DNA of 64,000 bases from Robbsia sp. KACC 23696 (GCF_039852015.1 NZ_CP156628.1:744001-808000), one strand, 5' to 3'. Counted from the stretch's first letter, positions 43,783 to 52,544 are shown. The notes: generated by a model not told the origin, from the letters alone. Translations and numbers: made by a program.

Positions 43783-44490
43783 ATGGGTATGCAGATTACA
43801 GGCGAGCAGATCGCACACATGCAGCATGATGTCATCGATACGATGCTGGGCCCTGACCGGGCGGCCAACGTCGCGCCCTTACGCGAGCGACGCGGGATGG
43901 CGAGAATCAATGCGCAACAAAGCTATGACGCGCTTTTTGGTATCGCCCCCCTTGCGACGGTCCGGTTCAGCGTGGACGAACGCTTTGCGCTGGCCCTGTT
44001 TATCAGCCATTTGCATCGGCAGGACGATGCCAGCCGATTCTATCGCGCGGCACTCGAGGCAGCGCAGGCAGCGCTCGGAGCGCGGCCCGAAAGCAATCGC
44101 TGCGCGACTGCCGACACCGACTTTGCGAGATTGGTCTGCGCCTTGGGTGACGATGCCGCATGCCAGGGACCGTACGGCAATTTTCCGCCCGGCGCCTTGT
44201 CCATCGAGGACCGGCCAGGCCCCGTCTGGGCCGTCGACGGCCGACGCCGTGCACAACTCGGCGCACGATTGGCCGCGGCGTTCGACCATGCGCACCTGCT
44301 GGTCTACCATCCGAGAGATGCATCCGCGAGCGCGCTACAGTCGCTGCTGGACAGCGGTTGGTCGAGCGACGATGTGATCGTGCTCAGTCAGATGGTCGCG
44401 TTTCTGACGTTTCAGATTCGGATCGTCCACGGCTTGTCGGTCCTGGCCGCCATGCGGACTGACACCGTGTGCGCGGAGGCACTGGCATGA
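43783..44490 (+). CDS. CMD domain protein, Avi_7170 family-like
   Basis: A 235-residue protein of the carboxymuconolactone decarboxylase/AhpD-like all-helical fold, closest in pattern to the Avi_7170 type (QHDVIDTMLG, LFISHLHRQD, LVCALGDDAA, VLSQMVAFLTFQIR). No CxxC pair is seen, so it probably is a non-redox partner. It overlaps by 4 bp with the AhpD-like gene, its usual partner in this family pair. Confidence 0.75.
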   Translation: MGMQITGEQIAHMQHDVIDTMLGPDRAANVAPLRERRGMARINAQQSYDALFGIAPLATVRFSVDERFALALFISHLHRQDDASRFYRAALEAAQAALGARPESNRCATADTDFARLVCALGDDAACQGPYGNFPPGALSIEDRPGPVWAVDGRRRAQLGARLAAAFDHAHLLVYHPRDASASALQSLLDSGWSSDDVIVLSQMVAFLTFQIRIVHGLSVLAAMRTDTVCAEALA

Positions 44491-45101
44491 CCGAGCACGT
44501 TCTGCGATATAACGACAGCACGCATCCGTCCGGCTTCACGCTTGCCATCGTGCCCTGGTTGCCCTGGTTGGCACCGCTGGACGTCGCGGCATTAAACGAG
44601 ACCCAATGGGCGGCATTGGTCGATCCGGCCCGTGCAAAATCGGCTTACTTCCGCCTGCTGGTACGCGCGCCGGCGATTCTCGCAGCACGCACGAAGACCG
44701 ACAAGGACATCTTCTACAATCCGGACGGCGGCCTGCCGCGTGCCGAGCGCGAACTGGCCGCCACCGCGGTCTCGCGATTTAATGGCTGCGTCTACTGCGC
44801 CTCCGTGCATGCCCGTTTCGCCATCGCGCATGCGAAGCGTGAAGACGATTTGATGCGTCTGCTGGAAGGGGGCGTCGATGTCGATATCGATGCCCGCTGG
44901 AATGCCATCATCGCGGCGTCGGTGGCACTGACGGAAACCCCCTCGTCGTTCGGTGCGCCGCATATCCGACAATTGCAGCGTGTGGGCCTCGACGACCTGG
45001 CGATCGCCGATGTCATCAACGGGGCCGCTTTCTTCAATTGGGCGAATCGCTTGATGCTATCGCTGGGAGAGCCGGTCGAGCCGGCACCTCAGCCATCCTA
45101 A
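44487..45101 (+). CDS. AhpD-like alkylhydroperoxidase domain protein, Avi_7169 family-like
   Basis: A 204-residue AhpD-fold protein with the redox motif CVYCASVHARFA (CxxC followed by His), which reduces peroxides in AhpD. The Avi_7169/Avi_7170 pair is known as neighbouring genes of unknown function near ABC importers and flavin enzymes. Here it ends the locus and could remove peroxide made by the flavoprotein. The start ATG 44487 overlaps the CMD gene stop. Confidence 0.8.
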   Translation: MTEHVLRYNDSTHPSGFTLAIVPWLPWLAPLDVAALNETQWAALVDPARAKSAYFRLLVRAPAILAARTKTDKDIFYNPDGGLPRAERELAATAVSRFNGCVYCASVHARFAIAHAKREDDLMRLLEGGVDVDIDARWNAIIAASVALTETPSSFGAPHIRQLQRVGLDDLAIADVINGAAFFNWANRLMLSLGEPVEPAPQPS

Positions 45102-45110
45102 AATAGATTA

Positions 45111-45156
45111 GGGTTAACCCCAACCAAGGATGATTATCGCGAAATTTGCGCGATAA
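45111..45156. promoter_or_regulatory. palindrome and inverted repeat upstream of the sugar dehydrogenase operon
   Basis: GGGTTAACCC (45111-45120) is a perfect palindrome and may end the upstream transcript. TTATCGCG (45134-45141) and CGCGATAA (45149-45156) are perfect 8-bp arms around 7 nt, about 150 bp before the small-subunit start, a candidate operator. Confidence 0.45.
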
Positions 45157-45301
45157 ACGCACAAAAGATGCGTCCTACCGCCGCAGTATTTCGGGTTTTC
45201 CCTTAAGTTACGCGCTGCATGCCACCGTCAGGCCGACGCAATTATCTGATGCGCCGGTCGGTGGCAGCGAGTTGATCGCTGACACCGCGCTAACAAAGAA
45301 A

Positions 45302-45895
45302 ATGAAAACTCCTGATACCTCCCCGTGGCCGCCCGCACTTCGATCGCGTCGCCGCTTTCTCATGACGTCCGCCGCAGCGGCCGCGGCCGGCGCCTTATCC
45401 GTGCCCGCACGCTATCTCTTCGGTGGCGATAGCGCCGTCGCCGCGGAGCCGAGCGGTGACACCGACGCCTTGCCCTCGACGGACTTTCTGCAGCTCTCGC
45501 AGTTTCTGACGGGCAAGCCGCAACTGGATCGCACGCTCGCCGCGGCGATCGAGGCGGCCTTCAACGAAACGCAAGCGGGCTTCGCCGATCGCGTCGCGCA
45601 AACAAACCACTTCATCGCAGCGAACAAGGCCGAGGCCCGCACGATTCAAAGCGTGCTGGACACCGTCAAGGACCCGCTCGCGGATGTGCCCCGAAAGGTC
45701 ATGACCGCGTGGTATCTCGGTACCGTCGGCACCGGGAAAAATGCCCGCGCCGTGGCCTACGAACAGGCCCTGATGTATCCGCCTATCGCCGACGTCGTCG
45801 TCATGCCGACGTTCGCACGCGGCATCCCCGGCTATTGGGCCGACCCGCCCGCCGTCCTGCTGCATGCCGCGCCGGACGCCGTCCGCCCTCGCTGA
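45302..45895 (+). CDS. Tat-exported small (gamma) subunit of FAD-dependent sugar dehydrogenase
   Basis: A 197-residue protein with a twin-arginine signal (RSRRRFLMTSAAAA, about 14-27) and a body like the FAD-SLDH/FAD-GDH small subunit, which carries the flavoprotein to the periplasm. The start ATG 45302 lies just before the signal. It is followed after 19 bp by the catalytic subunit and then the cytochrome, the gamma-alpha-beta order of Burkholderia cepacia FAD-glucose dehydrogenase. Confidence 0.85.
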   Translation: MKTPDTSPWPPALRSRRRFLMTSAAAAAAGALSVPARYLFGGDSAVAAEPSGDTDALPSTDFLQLSQFLTGKPQLDRTLAAAIEAAFNETQAGFADRVAQTNHFIAANKAEARTIQSVLDTVKDPLADVPRKVMTAWYLGTVGTGKNARAVAYEQALMYPPIADVVVMPTFARGIPGYWADPPAVLLHAAPDAVRPR

Positions 45896-45914
45896 CCCAC
45901 GCTGATATCACACC

Positions 45915-47519
45915 ATGACAGATTCTCTCCACGCCGACGTCGTCATCGTCGGCTCCGGCATTGCCGCATCTCAAATTTCACAGAAACTCGCCAAGCAAGG
46001 CATCGATGTATTGATGCTGGAAGCGGGCCCGCGCATCGAACGCTGGCGCGTGGTCGAGAACTACCGCAACAGCGCCTACAAGAACGACTTTCAGTCGCCC
46101 TATCCACCGACCGCACACGCCCCGCATCCGCAGTACTCGCCGAATAACGACTATCTGATCCAACGCGGCCCGGAAAACTACAAGGCCGGGTATTTGCGCG
46201 TTGCCGGTGGCACGACCTGGCACTGGTCGGCGCAGGCATGGCGACTGCTGCCGAACGATATGCGCCTGCAATCGGCGTATGGCGTCGGCCGCGACTGGCC
46301 GATCAGTTATGACGACCTCGAGCCCTACTACTACGAAGCGGAAGTCGAGATGGGCGTGGGCGGTCCGGACGAAGGTCTCGGCTCGCCGCGCTCGAAGCCC
46401 TATCCGCATCCGGCCCAGCCCTTGTCCGATTTCGACCGGCGCTTCAAGGAGGTCGTCGAAAAGGATGGTTATCAACACGTCACAGAGCCCTGTGCGCGCA
46501 ATACCGCACCGTTCGACGGACGGCCGTCATGCTGCGGCAATAGCAACTGCATGCCGATTTGCCCGATCGAGGCGCAGTACACCGGCGAGACGGCACTGCG
46601 CAAGGCCGAGGCTGCAAAGGCCCGCTTGCTGACGGACGCCGTCGTCTATCGCGTCGAGCACGATGCAAGCGACAAGATCACGGCCGTGCATTACTTCGAC
46701 GCCAATGGCCAGACCCATCGCGTCACCGGCAAGTTGTTCGTGCTCGCCGCAAATGCGATCGAGACGCCTAAGCTGATGCTGAACTCGGTGTCCGATCGCT
46801 TCAAGAACGGGATCGGCAATCGCTCCGATCAGGTAGGGCGAAACCTGATGGACCATCCGGGTACGACCGTGCGCTTCCTCTCCAAGGAACCGATGTGGCC
46901 GGGTCGCGGGCCGATGCGTCTGAGCTGCATCAATAACCTGCGCGATGGCGACTTCCGCTCGGATCACGCCGCGATGAAGATCAACGTCGGCAACTATTCG
47001 CCGATGGGCGCCGTCTCGAGTTACCTATTGGCGAAAGGCGTCTATGGTGCCGAGTTCGACGCGCAGGTTCGCGACACCGCCTCGCGCTGGGTCGTCGTCA
47101 ACAGCTTCTTCGACATCCTGCCCGATCCGGATAACCGCATCACGGCAAGTACCGAATTCAAGGACGCGCTGGGCATACCGCGCCCCGAAGTGCATTACCG
47201 CATTCATGACTACGTGAATCGTGCGGCGAAAGTGGCACGCGGCCACTATGCGCGTATCGCCGATCTGTTCGGTGGCACCGATGTCTTCTTCGACGACACC
47301 TACTTCAATAACAATCACATCATGGGCACGCTGATCATGGGGAACGATCCGCGAAACTCGGTCGTCGACAAGGATTTGCGTTCCCACGATCACCCGAATC
47401 TCTATATCGCATCCAGCGGTGTGATGGTCAGCGCCGGCACGGTCAATTGCACGTTGACGCTGTCCGCCTTGGCCATGCGTCTGGCAGACACCCTGATCAA
47501 CGATGCACAGCATGCGTGA
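45915..47519 (+). CDS. FAD-dependent sugar (glucose-type) dehydrogenase catalytic subunit
   Basis: A 534-residue GMC-family flavoprotein with the FAD motif VGSGIAAS (about 11-18) and GGTTWHWSAQ. The cluster Cys206-Cys207-x4-Cys212-x3-Cys216 (SCCGNSNCMPICP) has the Cys spacing known for the 3Fe-4S site of Burkholderia FAD-GDH. The C-terminal HIMGTLIMG segment has the active-site His-type region. It should oxidise an aldose at C1 and pass electrons to the next subunit. It lacks its own signal and relies on the small subunit. Confidence 0.87.
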   Translation: MTDSLHADVVIVGSGIAASQISQKLAKQGIDVLMLEAGPRIERWRVVENYRNSAYKNDFQSPYPPTAHAPHPQYSPNNDYLIQRGPENYKAGYLRVAGGTTWHWSAQAWRLLPNDMRLQSAYGVGRDWPISYDDLEPYYYEAEVEMGVGGPDEGLGSPRSKPYPHPAQPLSDFDRRFKEVVEKDGYQHVTEPCARNTAPFDGRPSCCGNSNCMPICPIEAQYTGETALRKAEAAKARLLTDAVVYRVEHDASDKITAVHYFDANGQTHRVTGKLFVLAANAIETPKLMLNSVSDRFKNGIGNRSDQVGRNLMDHPGTTVRFLSKEPMWPGRGPMRLSCINNLRDGDFRSDHAAMKINVGNYSPMGAVSSYLLAKGVYGAEFDAQVRDTASRWVVVNSFFDILPDPDNRITASTEFKDALGIPRPEVHYRIHDYVNRAAKVARGHYARIADLFGGTDVFFDDTYFNNNHIMGTLIMGNDPRNSVVDKDLRSHDHPNLYIASSGVMVSAGTVNCTLTLSALAMRLADTLINDAQHA

Positions 47520-47529
47520 GAAAAATAGA

Positions 47530-48852
47530 ATGCGATTTCCCCTACCTGCATGGCCCCGTTCGATGGGCCGCACCGGTCGTGCAATTTCCCGCTTGGGCGC
47601 GACGCTACTGCTAGGCGCCATCACGTTGCCGAATGCCTATGCCGCCGATACGCCTGCTGCCAATGCAGACCTCGTCGCACGGGGCGCCTATCTGACGAAG
47701 GCAGCGGACTGTATCGCGTGCCATACCGCGAACAAGGCCAGTCCGTATGCCGGCGGCGTGGGCTTTCCGACGCCGTTCGGCACCGTGTATTCGACAAACA
47801 TCACGCCCGACGAGGCGCACGGCATCGGCACGTTCTCGGATCAGGACTTTATCAGTGCGGTACGCGAAGGCGTGTCGAAGGGTGGCAAGCGGCTGTATCC
47901 GGCCATGCCCTATACGTCCTACACGAAGCTGACCGACGACGATATCCTCGCGATCCGCGCCTATCTCAAAACGGTCAAGCCGATCGCCAGTTCGCCTCCG
48001 GCAAATACGCTGCCCTTCCCATTCAATCAGCGTTGGACCTTGGGCTTTTGGAATATCCTCAACTTCAATGACGGTCGCTTCAAGCCGGACGCGACCAAGA
48101 GTGCCGAATGGAATCGCGGCGCGTATCTGGCCACGGCGCTGGGCCATTGCCAGGAATGCCACACGCCGCGTAACGTCATGGAGGGTCTGAGCAGCAAGGA
48201 TCTCGCGGGCGCGCAATTGGGCAATTGGACGGCGTTCAACATCACGCCGGATGCCACCGCCGGCATCGGCAGCTGGAGCCCTGAGGAAATCGCGCACTAT
48301 CTGCGTGACGGCGCGGCCCCGGGCAAGGCGAACGCCGCCGGCCCGATGGCAGAAGTCGTGGAAAACAGCACGCGCTTCATGAGCGATGCCGATCTTCACG
48401 CATTGGCTACGTATTTGAAGACGGTCCCCGCGCGCGGTGGCAATGGCGAGGTGTCTCGCTTCGGCGCCGGTACGCCGTTGGCCGGCGTGACGGACATTCG
48501 CGGCAGAGTGCCTGCGGTCCCAGTGGCCGGTCTGCCGACGGATGGCAAGACCTTGTTCGTTGCCAACTGTGCGAGTTGTCACTCGGTCACAGGCGGTGGC
48601 ATAGGCGGCGACGCGCTGGGCAACTACCCGAGTCTGCTGCACAATAGCGTCGTCGGCAGCACGAATCCGGGCAATCTGACAATGGTCGTGCTCCACGGTG
48701 TCAACCGCGAGACCAACCACGGGGATGTCGCGATGCCGCAATTCGGGACCGAGCTGACCGATGACGAAGTGGCATTACTCGTCAATTACGTCACGAAGCA
48801 GTTCGGTAACGGCGCGACGACGACGGCACAAGCCGTTCATAAACTGCGCTGA
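47530..48852 (+). CDS. tri-heme cytochrome c subunit of the FAD-GDH complex
   Basis: A 440-residue exported cytochrome with a signal peptide (ending NAYAA) and three CxxCH haem motifs: CIACH, CQECH and CASCH. It accepts electrons from the flavoprotein and gives them to ubiquinone at the membrane. Starts at 47503 and 47512 are possible and would overlap the preceding gene; 47530 has GAGAA 7 nt upstream. Confidence 0.87.
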   Translation: MRFPLPAWPRSMGRTGRAISRLGATLLLGAITLPNAYAADTPAANADLVARGAYLTKAADCIACHTANKASPYAGGVGFPTPFGTVYSTNITPDEAHGIGTFSDQDFISAVREGVSKGGKRLYPAMPYTSYTKLTDDDILAIRAYLKTVKPIASSPPANTLPFPFNQRWTLGFWNILNFNDGRFKPDATKSAEWNRGAYLATALGHCQECHTPRNVMEGLSSKDLAGAQLGNWTAFNITPDATAGIGSWSPEEIAHYLRDGAAPGKANAAGPMAEVVENSTRFMSDADLHALATYLKTVPARGGNGEVSRFGAGTPLAGVTDIRGRVPAVPVAGLPTDGKTLFVANCASCHSVTGGGIGGDALGNYPSLLHNSVVGSTNPGNLTMVVLHGVNRETNHGDVAMPQFGTELTDDEVALLVNYVTKQFGNGATTTAQAVHKLR

Positions 48853-48904
48853 TCCCTATGACGAGGAGAGGCGCGATCGCGCTTCTCTACACTGCGCGGT
48901 CGGC

Positions 48905-48940
48905 GATGATGGACGGCGAAGCACGCAAGCCGCCATCATC
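48905..48940. terminator. bidirectional terminator-like hairpin
   Basis: GATGATGG-A-CGGC pairs with GCCG-CCATCATC (12 bp with one bulge, 11-nt loop) in the gap between the convergent cytochrome c and purA genes. A second GC stem (48866-48887) lies just before it. T tracts are absent. Confidence 0.5.
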
Positions 48941-48972
48941 CCGCGGCAACGGCGAGGGCTAGGGGGAAGCTA

Positions 48973-50325
48973 TCAATGCGCCGTTTGATAAGGATCGCGA
49001 ATCACGATCGTGTCCTGGCGCTCCGGTCCTGTGGTGACGATCGAAATCGGAACGCCTGCCAACGACGCGACGCGGTCGATAAAGGCACGCGCTTGCGCCG
49101 GTAACGATGCCAGATCACGCATGCCCTGCACCGGCTGCGACCAACCCTCGAAGTGTTCATAGACCGGCGTAAGCCGCGCTTGCGTCGCCAGACTCGCCGG
49201 GAGGTAATCCAGGCGCTCGCCGTCGAGCGTGTAAGCGACGCACAGCGATATACGATCCAGACCATCCAGCACATCGATTTTCGTAAGCGCGAGGGAATCG
49301 ATACCGGAGACCTGAACGCTCTGCCGGAGTTGCACCATATCGAGCCAGCCGCATCGCCGGGGCCGCCCCGTATTCACGCCGAATTCGCGTCCGGTGGCTC
49401 GCAGCCGCTCGCCCATCGCATCGTGCAACTCGGTAACGAACGGTCCCTCTCCCACGCGCGTCGCGTAGGCTTTCGTGACGCCGACTACATGTCCCAGAGA
49501 CTTGGCGCCGATACCCGACCCGGTGGCGGCAGCAGAAGCCACCGTATTCGAGGACGTGACATAGGGATAGCTCCCCCAATCGATGTCTAGCATCACCGCC
49601 TGCGAGCCTTCGAACAACATCTTCTGGCCGCTTGCCTGCGCCGCCTGCAGGTCGGACCAGACCGGGCGAACGAAAGGAAGCACCCTTGGCGCCAGTGCCA
49701 ATAAACCGGCCAAGATCGTCGCACTGTTCGCCTCGGGCAAGGACAAGCCCCGAAACCAGGCATTGTGATAGACAACGAGTTCGTCGAGTTTCGCCGCGAG
49801 GCTTGCCGGATCCCCCAGATCACAGACGCGCAAGCCACGGCGCCCCACCTTATCCTCATAGGCCGGCCCGATGCCGCGCAGTGTCGTGCCAATAGGCGAG
49901 CGACGCAATTGCTCTTGCGCGCGGTCGATGTCCCGATGCAACGGCAATACCAATGTCGCGTTTTCCGAGATAGCGAGATTCTCGGGTGTAACCTGCAGTC
50001 CTTGCGCGGCCACCCGGTCGATCTCGGCGAGGAGTGCCTCGGGGTCGAGTGCCACCCCGTTGCCGATAACGCCGCGCTTGCCCCGAACCAGACCGCTCGG
50101 CAACAACGCGAGCTTGTAGATCTTGTCGTCGACCACCAGCGTATGACCGGCGTTATGGCCGCCGTTATACCGCACAACGATGTCGGCGTCGCGTGCCAAC
50201 CAATCGACGAGGCGTCCCTTTCCTTCGTCGCCCCACTGCGCGCCGACGACCACCACATTTGCGCCTTCCGCGCGCTTCGCCGGGGACGGCGTCTCGGTTG
50301 CGACAACGTTTATTACTTGCGACAC
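48973..50325 (-). CDS. purA: adenylosuccinate synthetase
   Basis: A 450-residue PurA, which makes adenylosuccinate from IMP, aspartate and GTP. GAQWGDEGKGR, RYNGGHNAGHT, GPAYEDKVGRR, NTGRPRRCGWLD and LTKIDVLD are present. The usual TTGRGIGP IMP-binding loop reads TTLRGIGP. Overall it looks more like alphaproteobacterial PurA (RLVDWLARDADIVVRY, IYKLALLPSGLVRG) than the usual betaproteobacterial type. GTG start with a strong GAGGAG. It stands apart from the hisZ-hflK-hflX neighbourhood usual for Burkholderia purA, so it may be an extra copy. Confidence 0.9.
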   Translation of the reverse strand: MSQVINVVATETPSPAKRAEGANVVVVGAQWGDEGKGRLVDWLARDADIVVRYNGGHNAGHTLVVDDKIYKLALLPSGLVRGKRGVIGNGVALDPEALLAEIDRVAAQGLQVTPENLAISENATLVLPLHRDIDRAQEQLRRSPIGTTLRGIGPAYEDKVGRRGLRVCDLGDPASLAAKLDELVVYHNAWFRGLSLPEANSATILAGLLALAPRVLPFVRPVWSDLQAAQASGQKMLFEGSQAVMLDIDWGSYPYVTSSNTVASAAATGSGIGAKSLGHVVGVTKAYATRVGEGPFVTELHDAMGERLRATGREFGVNTGRPRRCGWLDMVQLRQSVQVSGIDSLALTKIDVLDGLDRISLCVAYTLDGERLDYLPASLATQARLTPVYEHFEGWSQPVQGMRDLASLPAQARAFIDRVASLAGVPISIVTTGPERQDTIVIRDPYQTAH

Positions 50326-50433
50326 GCCTTGCTCCTCGGTCTATTTCCTCTGCCACCCGCGCCAACACGCGATCCGACGTCACTATAAATGCCGAACGGA
50401 AATCGCCACAAACCATTAATCTTGACGTATCGT

Positions 50434-50448
50434 GTGACTTAAAGTCAC
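50434..50448. promoter_or_regulatory. 15-bp palindrome, candidate operator
   Basis: GTGACTT and AAGTCAC are perfect 7-bp arms around one base, 19 bp before the LysR gene and about 110 bp upstream of purA, so one regulator could control both divergent genes. Confidence 0.45.
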
Positions 50449-50467
50449 CCGAACATCGCGTATTCAC

Positions 50468-51388
50468 ATGGCCCGACGCCTTCCCCCGTTGAACGCGCTG
50501 CGCGCTTTCGAAGCCGCCGCGCGGCTCGGCAGCTTCTCCGCTGCGGCGGACGAACTTTGCGTCACGCACGGCGCGATCAGCCGCCATATCCAGCAACTGG
50601 AAAGCTGGCTGGGACATGCCCTGTTCGACCGCTACAATCGCCGTGTCGCCCTGACTGCGGCGGGCCAGCGCTATGTCGGCGAGATCACCGCGGCATTCGA
50701 TCGCATCGCCGAGGCCACCGCACAGCAAACACAAACGGACGGGCAAACGGTTTTGCGCGTGAACGCGCCCGCCACGTTTGCATTGCGCTGGCTTATTCCG
50801 CGCCTGTCGTCGTTCCAGGCTGCGCAACCGGCCATCGAAGTCCGTCTGTCGAGCTCGAACGAGCCCATCGACAAAGTGTCGCCGGATATCGATGTCGTGA
50901 TTCGAGGGGGCCCGCAAACAGTCGATGGCTTCGAGGCGGAGGAATTTCTTGCGGAGCGACGTCTGCCGGTCTGCTCACCCAAGCTACTGCAAGGCAGGCC
51001 GCTGGAGAAGCCTTCCGACCTCGCCCGGTTCACGCTGCTGCACGCGGCCACCTATCCCAGAATGTGGCCCGATTGGTTGGCCGCGAGCGGCAACGCCGAT
51101 CTCCTGCCGCAACAGGGGCTGACGCTCGAACATTTTTATATGACGCTGCAAGGTGCCGTAGATGGCCTGGGTGTCGCGATGGGTCCCACCGCATTGGTTG
51201 CTGACGATATTGCCGAAGGACGGTTGATCTGTCCCTTCGATGGACCGGCATTGCCCGCTTGGCGATACTTTACCTACGTACGCACCGAGCGCGCCGACAA
51301 CGCCGGCGTCCGTGCGCTGCGGCACTGGCTTTCGATCGTCGGAGCACGCGGCGACAAAGGGAAAAATCCCTCCGCGGCAAGCTCCTGA
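50468..51388 (+). CDS. LysR family regulator, GcvA-like
   Basis: A 306-residue LysR protein of the GcvA type: RRLPPLNALRAFEAAARLGS at the N-terminus, then the HTH (CVTHGAISRHIQQLE). It is divergent from purA, with the 50434-50448 palindrome between them, and convergent with the shortened EamA gene. GcvA-like proteins often act on a neighbouring gene; purA is the only candidate target beside it. Confidence 0.88.
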   Translation: MARRLPPLNALRAFEAAARLGSFSAAADELCVTHGAISRHIQQLESWLGHALFDRYNRRVALTAAGQRYVGEITAAFDRIAEATAQQTQTDGQTVLRVNAPATFALRWLIPRLSSFQAAQPAIEVRLSSSNEPIDKVSPDIDVVIRGGPQTVDGFEAEEFLAERRLPVCSPKLLQGRPLEKPSDLARFTLLHAATYPRMWPDWLAASGNADLLPQQGLTLEHFYMTLQGAVDGLGVAMGPTALVADDIAEGRLICPFDGPALPAWRYFTYVRTERADNAGVRALRHWLSIVGARGDKGKNPSAASS

Positions 51389-51433
51389 CCTTTTAGGATC
51401 ACCATCGCCGCATCGTGCATTTTGCTATTGGCC

Positions 51434-52102
51434 CTAGCCCTTGAGCCGTGATGCGGCAAGCTGTCGCCTGGCGATCGCACTGCCACTGACAATAAGCAAA
51501 CCAGTCAACGCCAACACGGTACCGCTTATAAAGGGCGTCGTAAGCCGCTCCTTCAAAATCATCGATCCCAAAACGACACCGATCAGCGGAGTCATCAGGC
51601 ACAAAATGCCCAGGGGGGCCGCAACATACCGCCTTAGTAATCCGAACCAGATGAGGAAACTGACAACGGAGACGATGAGCGTCTGAAATGCCAAGCTGGC
51701 CCATACGAGCAGCCCGGACAGCCCATGGACCTGCCCGGTGGCCAGCGACACCGGCAACAGCAGAACGAACGCGCCGAGCAACTGATAAAACAAGGTCTGT
51801 GTTGGCGGCGCTTCACTAAGGCGGCTGATACGCACGGCCACTGTCGTCGCGCCCCACACCACGCCCCCGCAAAGCGCGAGAAAATCGCCGAACAACGCAT
51901 GCCCGGTCCGCGCGCCCGGCATCTCCATCAGCAAGGCGACGGCAATGCCCGCGAACGTCAACGTCACGCCGGATCGCAGCGCAACCTGAAAGAAGGGGGA
52001 AACCGTGTCCGCGATCGCCTTGATGGCGATTTGTTGCAAGGCCCACGTGCAGCAAAGCACGACCATTGTCGCAACGGCGGATCCATCTAATGCGCGTCTC
52101 AT
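51434..52102 (-). CDS. EamA/DMT family transporter, internally shortened
   Basis: A 222-residue drug/metabolite transporter, shorter than the usual about 290. The first two helices (VATMVVLCCTWALQQIAIK and VALRSGVTLTFAGIAVALL) are followed directly by GDFLALCGGVVWGATTV, the start of the second EamA repeat; helices 3-5 of the first repeat are missing. The second repeat is complete. An in-frame deletion of roughly 70 residues is the simplest reading, so function is doubtful. The open frame continues upstream into a PAS remnant, but ATG 52102 with AGG upstream is the EamA start. Confidence 0.72.
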   Translation of the reverse strand: MRRALDGSAVATMVVLCCTWALQQIAIKAIADTVSPFFQVALRSGVTLTFAGIAVALLMEMPGARTGHALFGDFLALCGGVVWGATTVAVRISRLSEAPPTQTLFYQLLGAFVLLLPVSLATGQVHGLSGLLVWASLAFQTLIVSVVSFLIWFGLLRRYVAAPLGILCLMTPLIGVVLGSMILKERLTTPFISGTVLALTGLLIVSGSAIARRQLAASRLKG

Positions 52103-52130
52103 CTGACCTGCGTCCAAATAGGAGGAGGAT

Positions 52131-52470
52131 TCACTGTAAATCAAGCAAGATCGACGCATCAAGCGCGAAACCGGCATGCGCAGCCGTTTTCTTGTCGACG
52201 AAAATCCGATGATGCTGCCGACAACCTGAGCGAGCGTATAGCCCATCAGGGTGAGGAAGTTGTCATTCGCCTCCAGCATCTTGCCATCCATGTCGAACGA
52301 AACGACGCTCTGCGACTTATGGATCGCCGCGATCTGGCCCTGATGGTCTGCCTGGCGAAGTTTCTCGCGCGTCACCACGGTGGCCTATTTGATGATCTTG
52401 AAGGGCCGACCTTCCTGGTCCAGCACCGGGCTGTAGATGGCCTGCAGCCAGACATCGCGCACCAGCATGA
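52131..52470 (-). pseudogene. remnant of a PAS-type chemoreceptor gene
   Basis: Minus-strand reading gives the end of one PAS domain (VWLQAIYSPVLDQEGRPFK), an in-frame TAG (52385-52387) where the family has Tyr of KYATDVT, then the start of a second PAS (IAAIHKSQSVVSFDMDG). A 1-base deletion near 52215 shifts the frame; the other frame continues QHHRIFVDKKTAAHAGFA before a TGA at 52131. It closely resembles the intact PAS-PAS receptor at 9305-10660. Everything beyond, including the signalling domain, is absent. Confidence 0.8.
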
Positions 52471-52544
52471 CGACTTCGCCAACCGCGCCGGGGAAATGCC
52501 TATTGGGCTAGACCTGCAACGTTTATGATAGCGCGAGCTGACCT

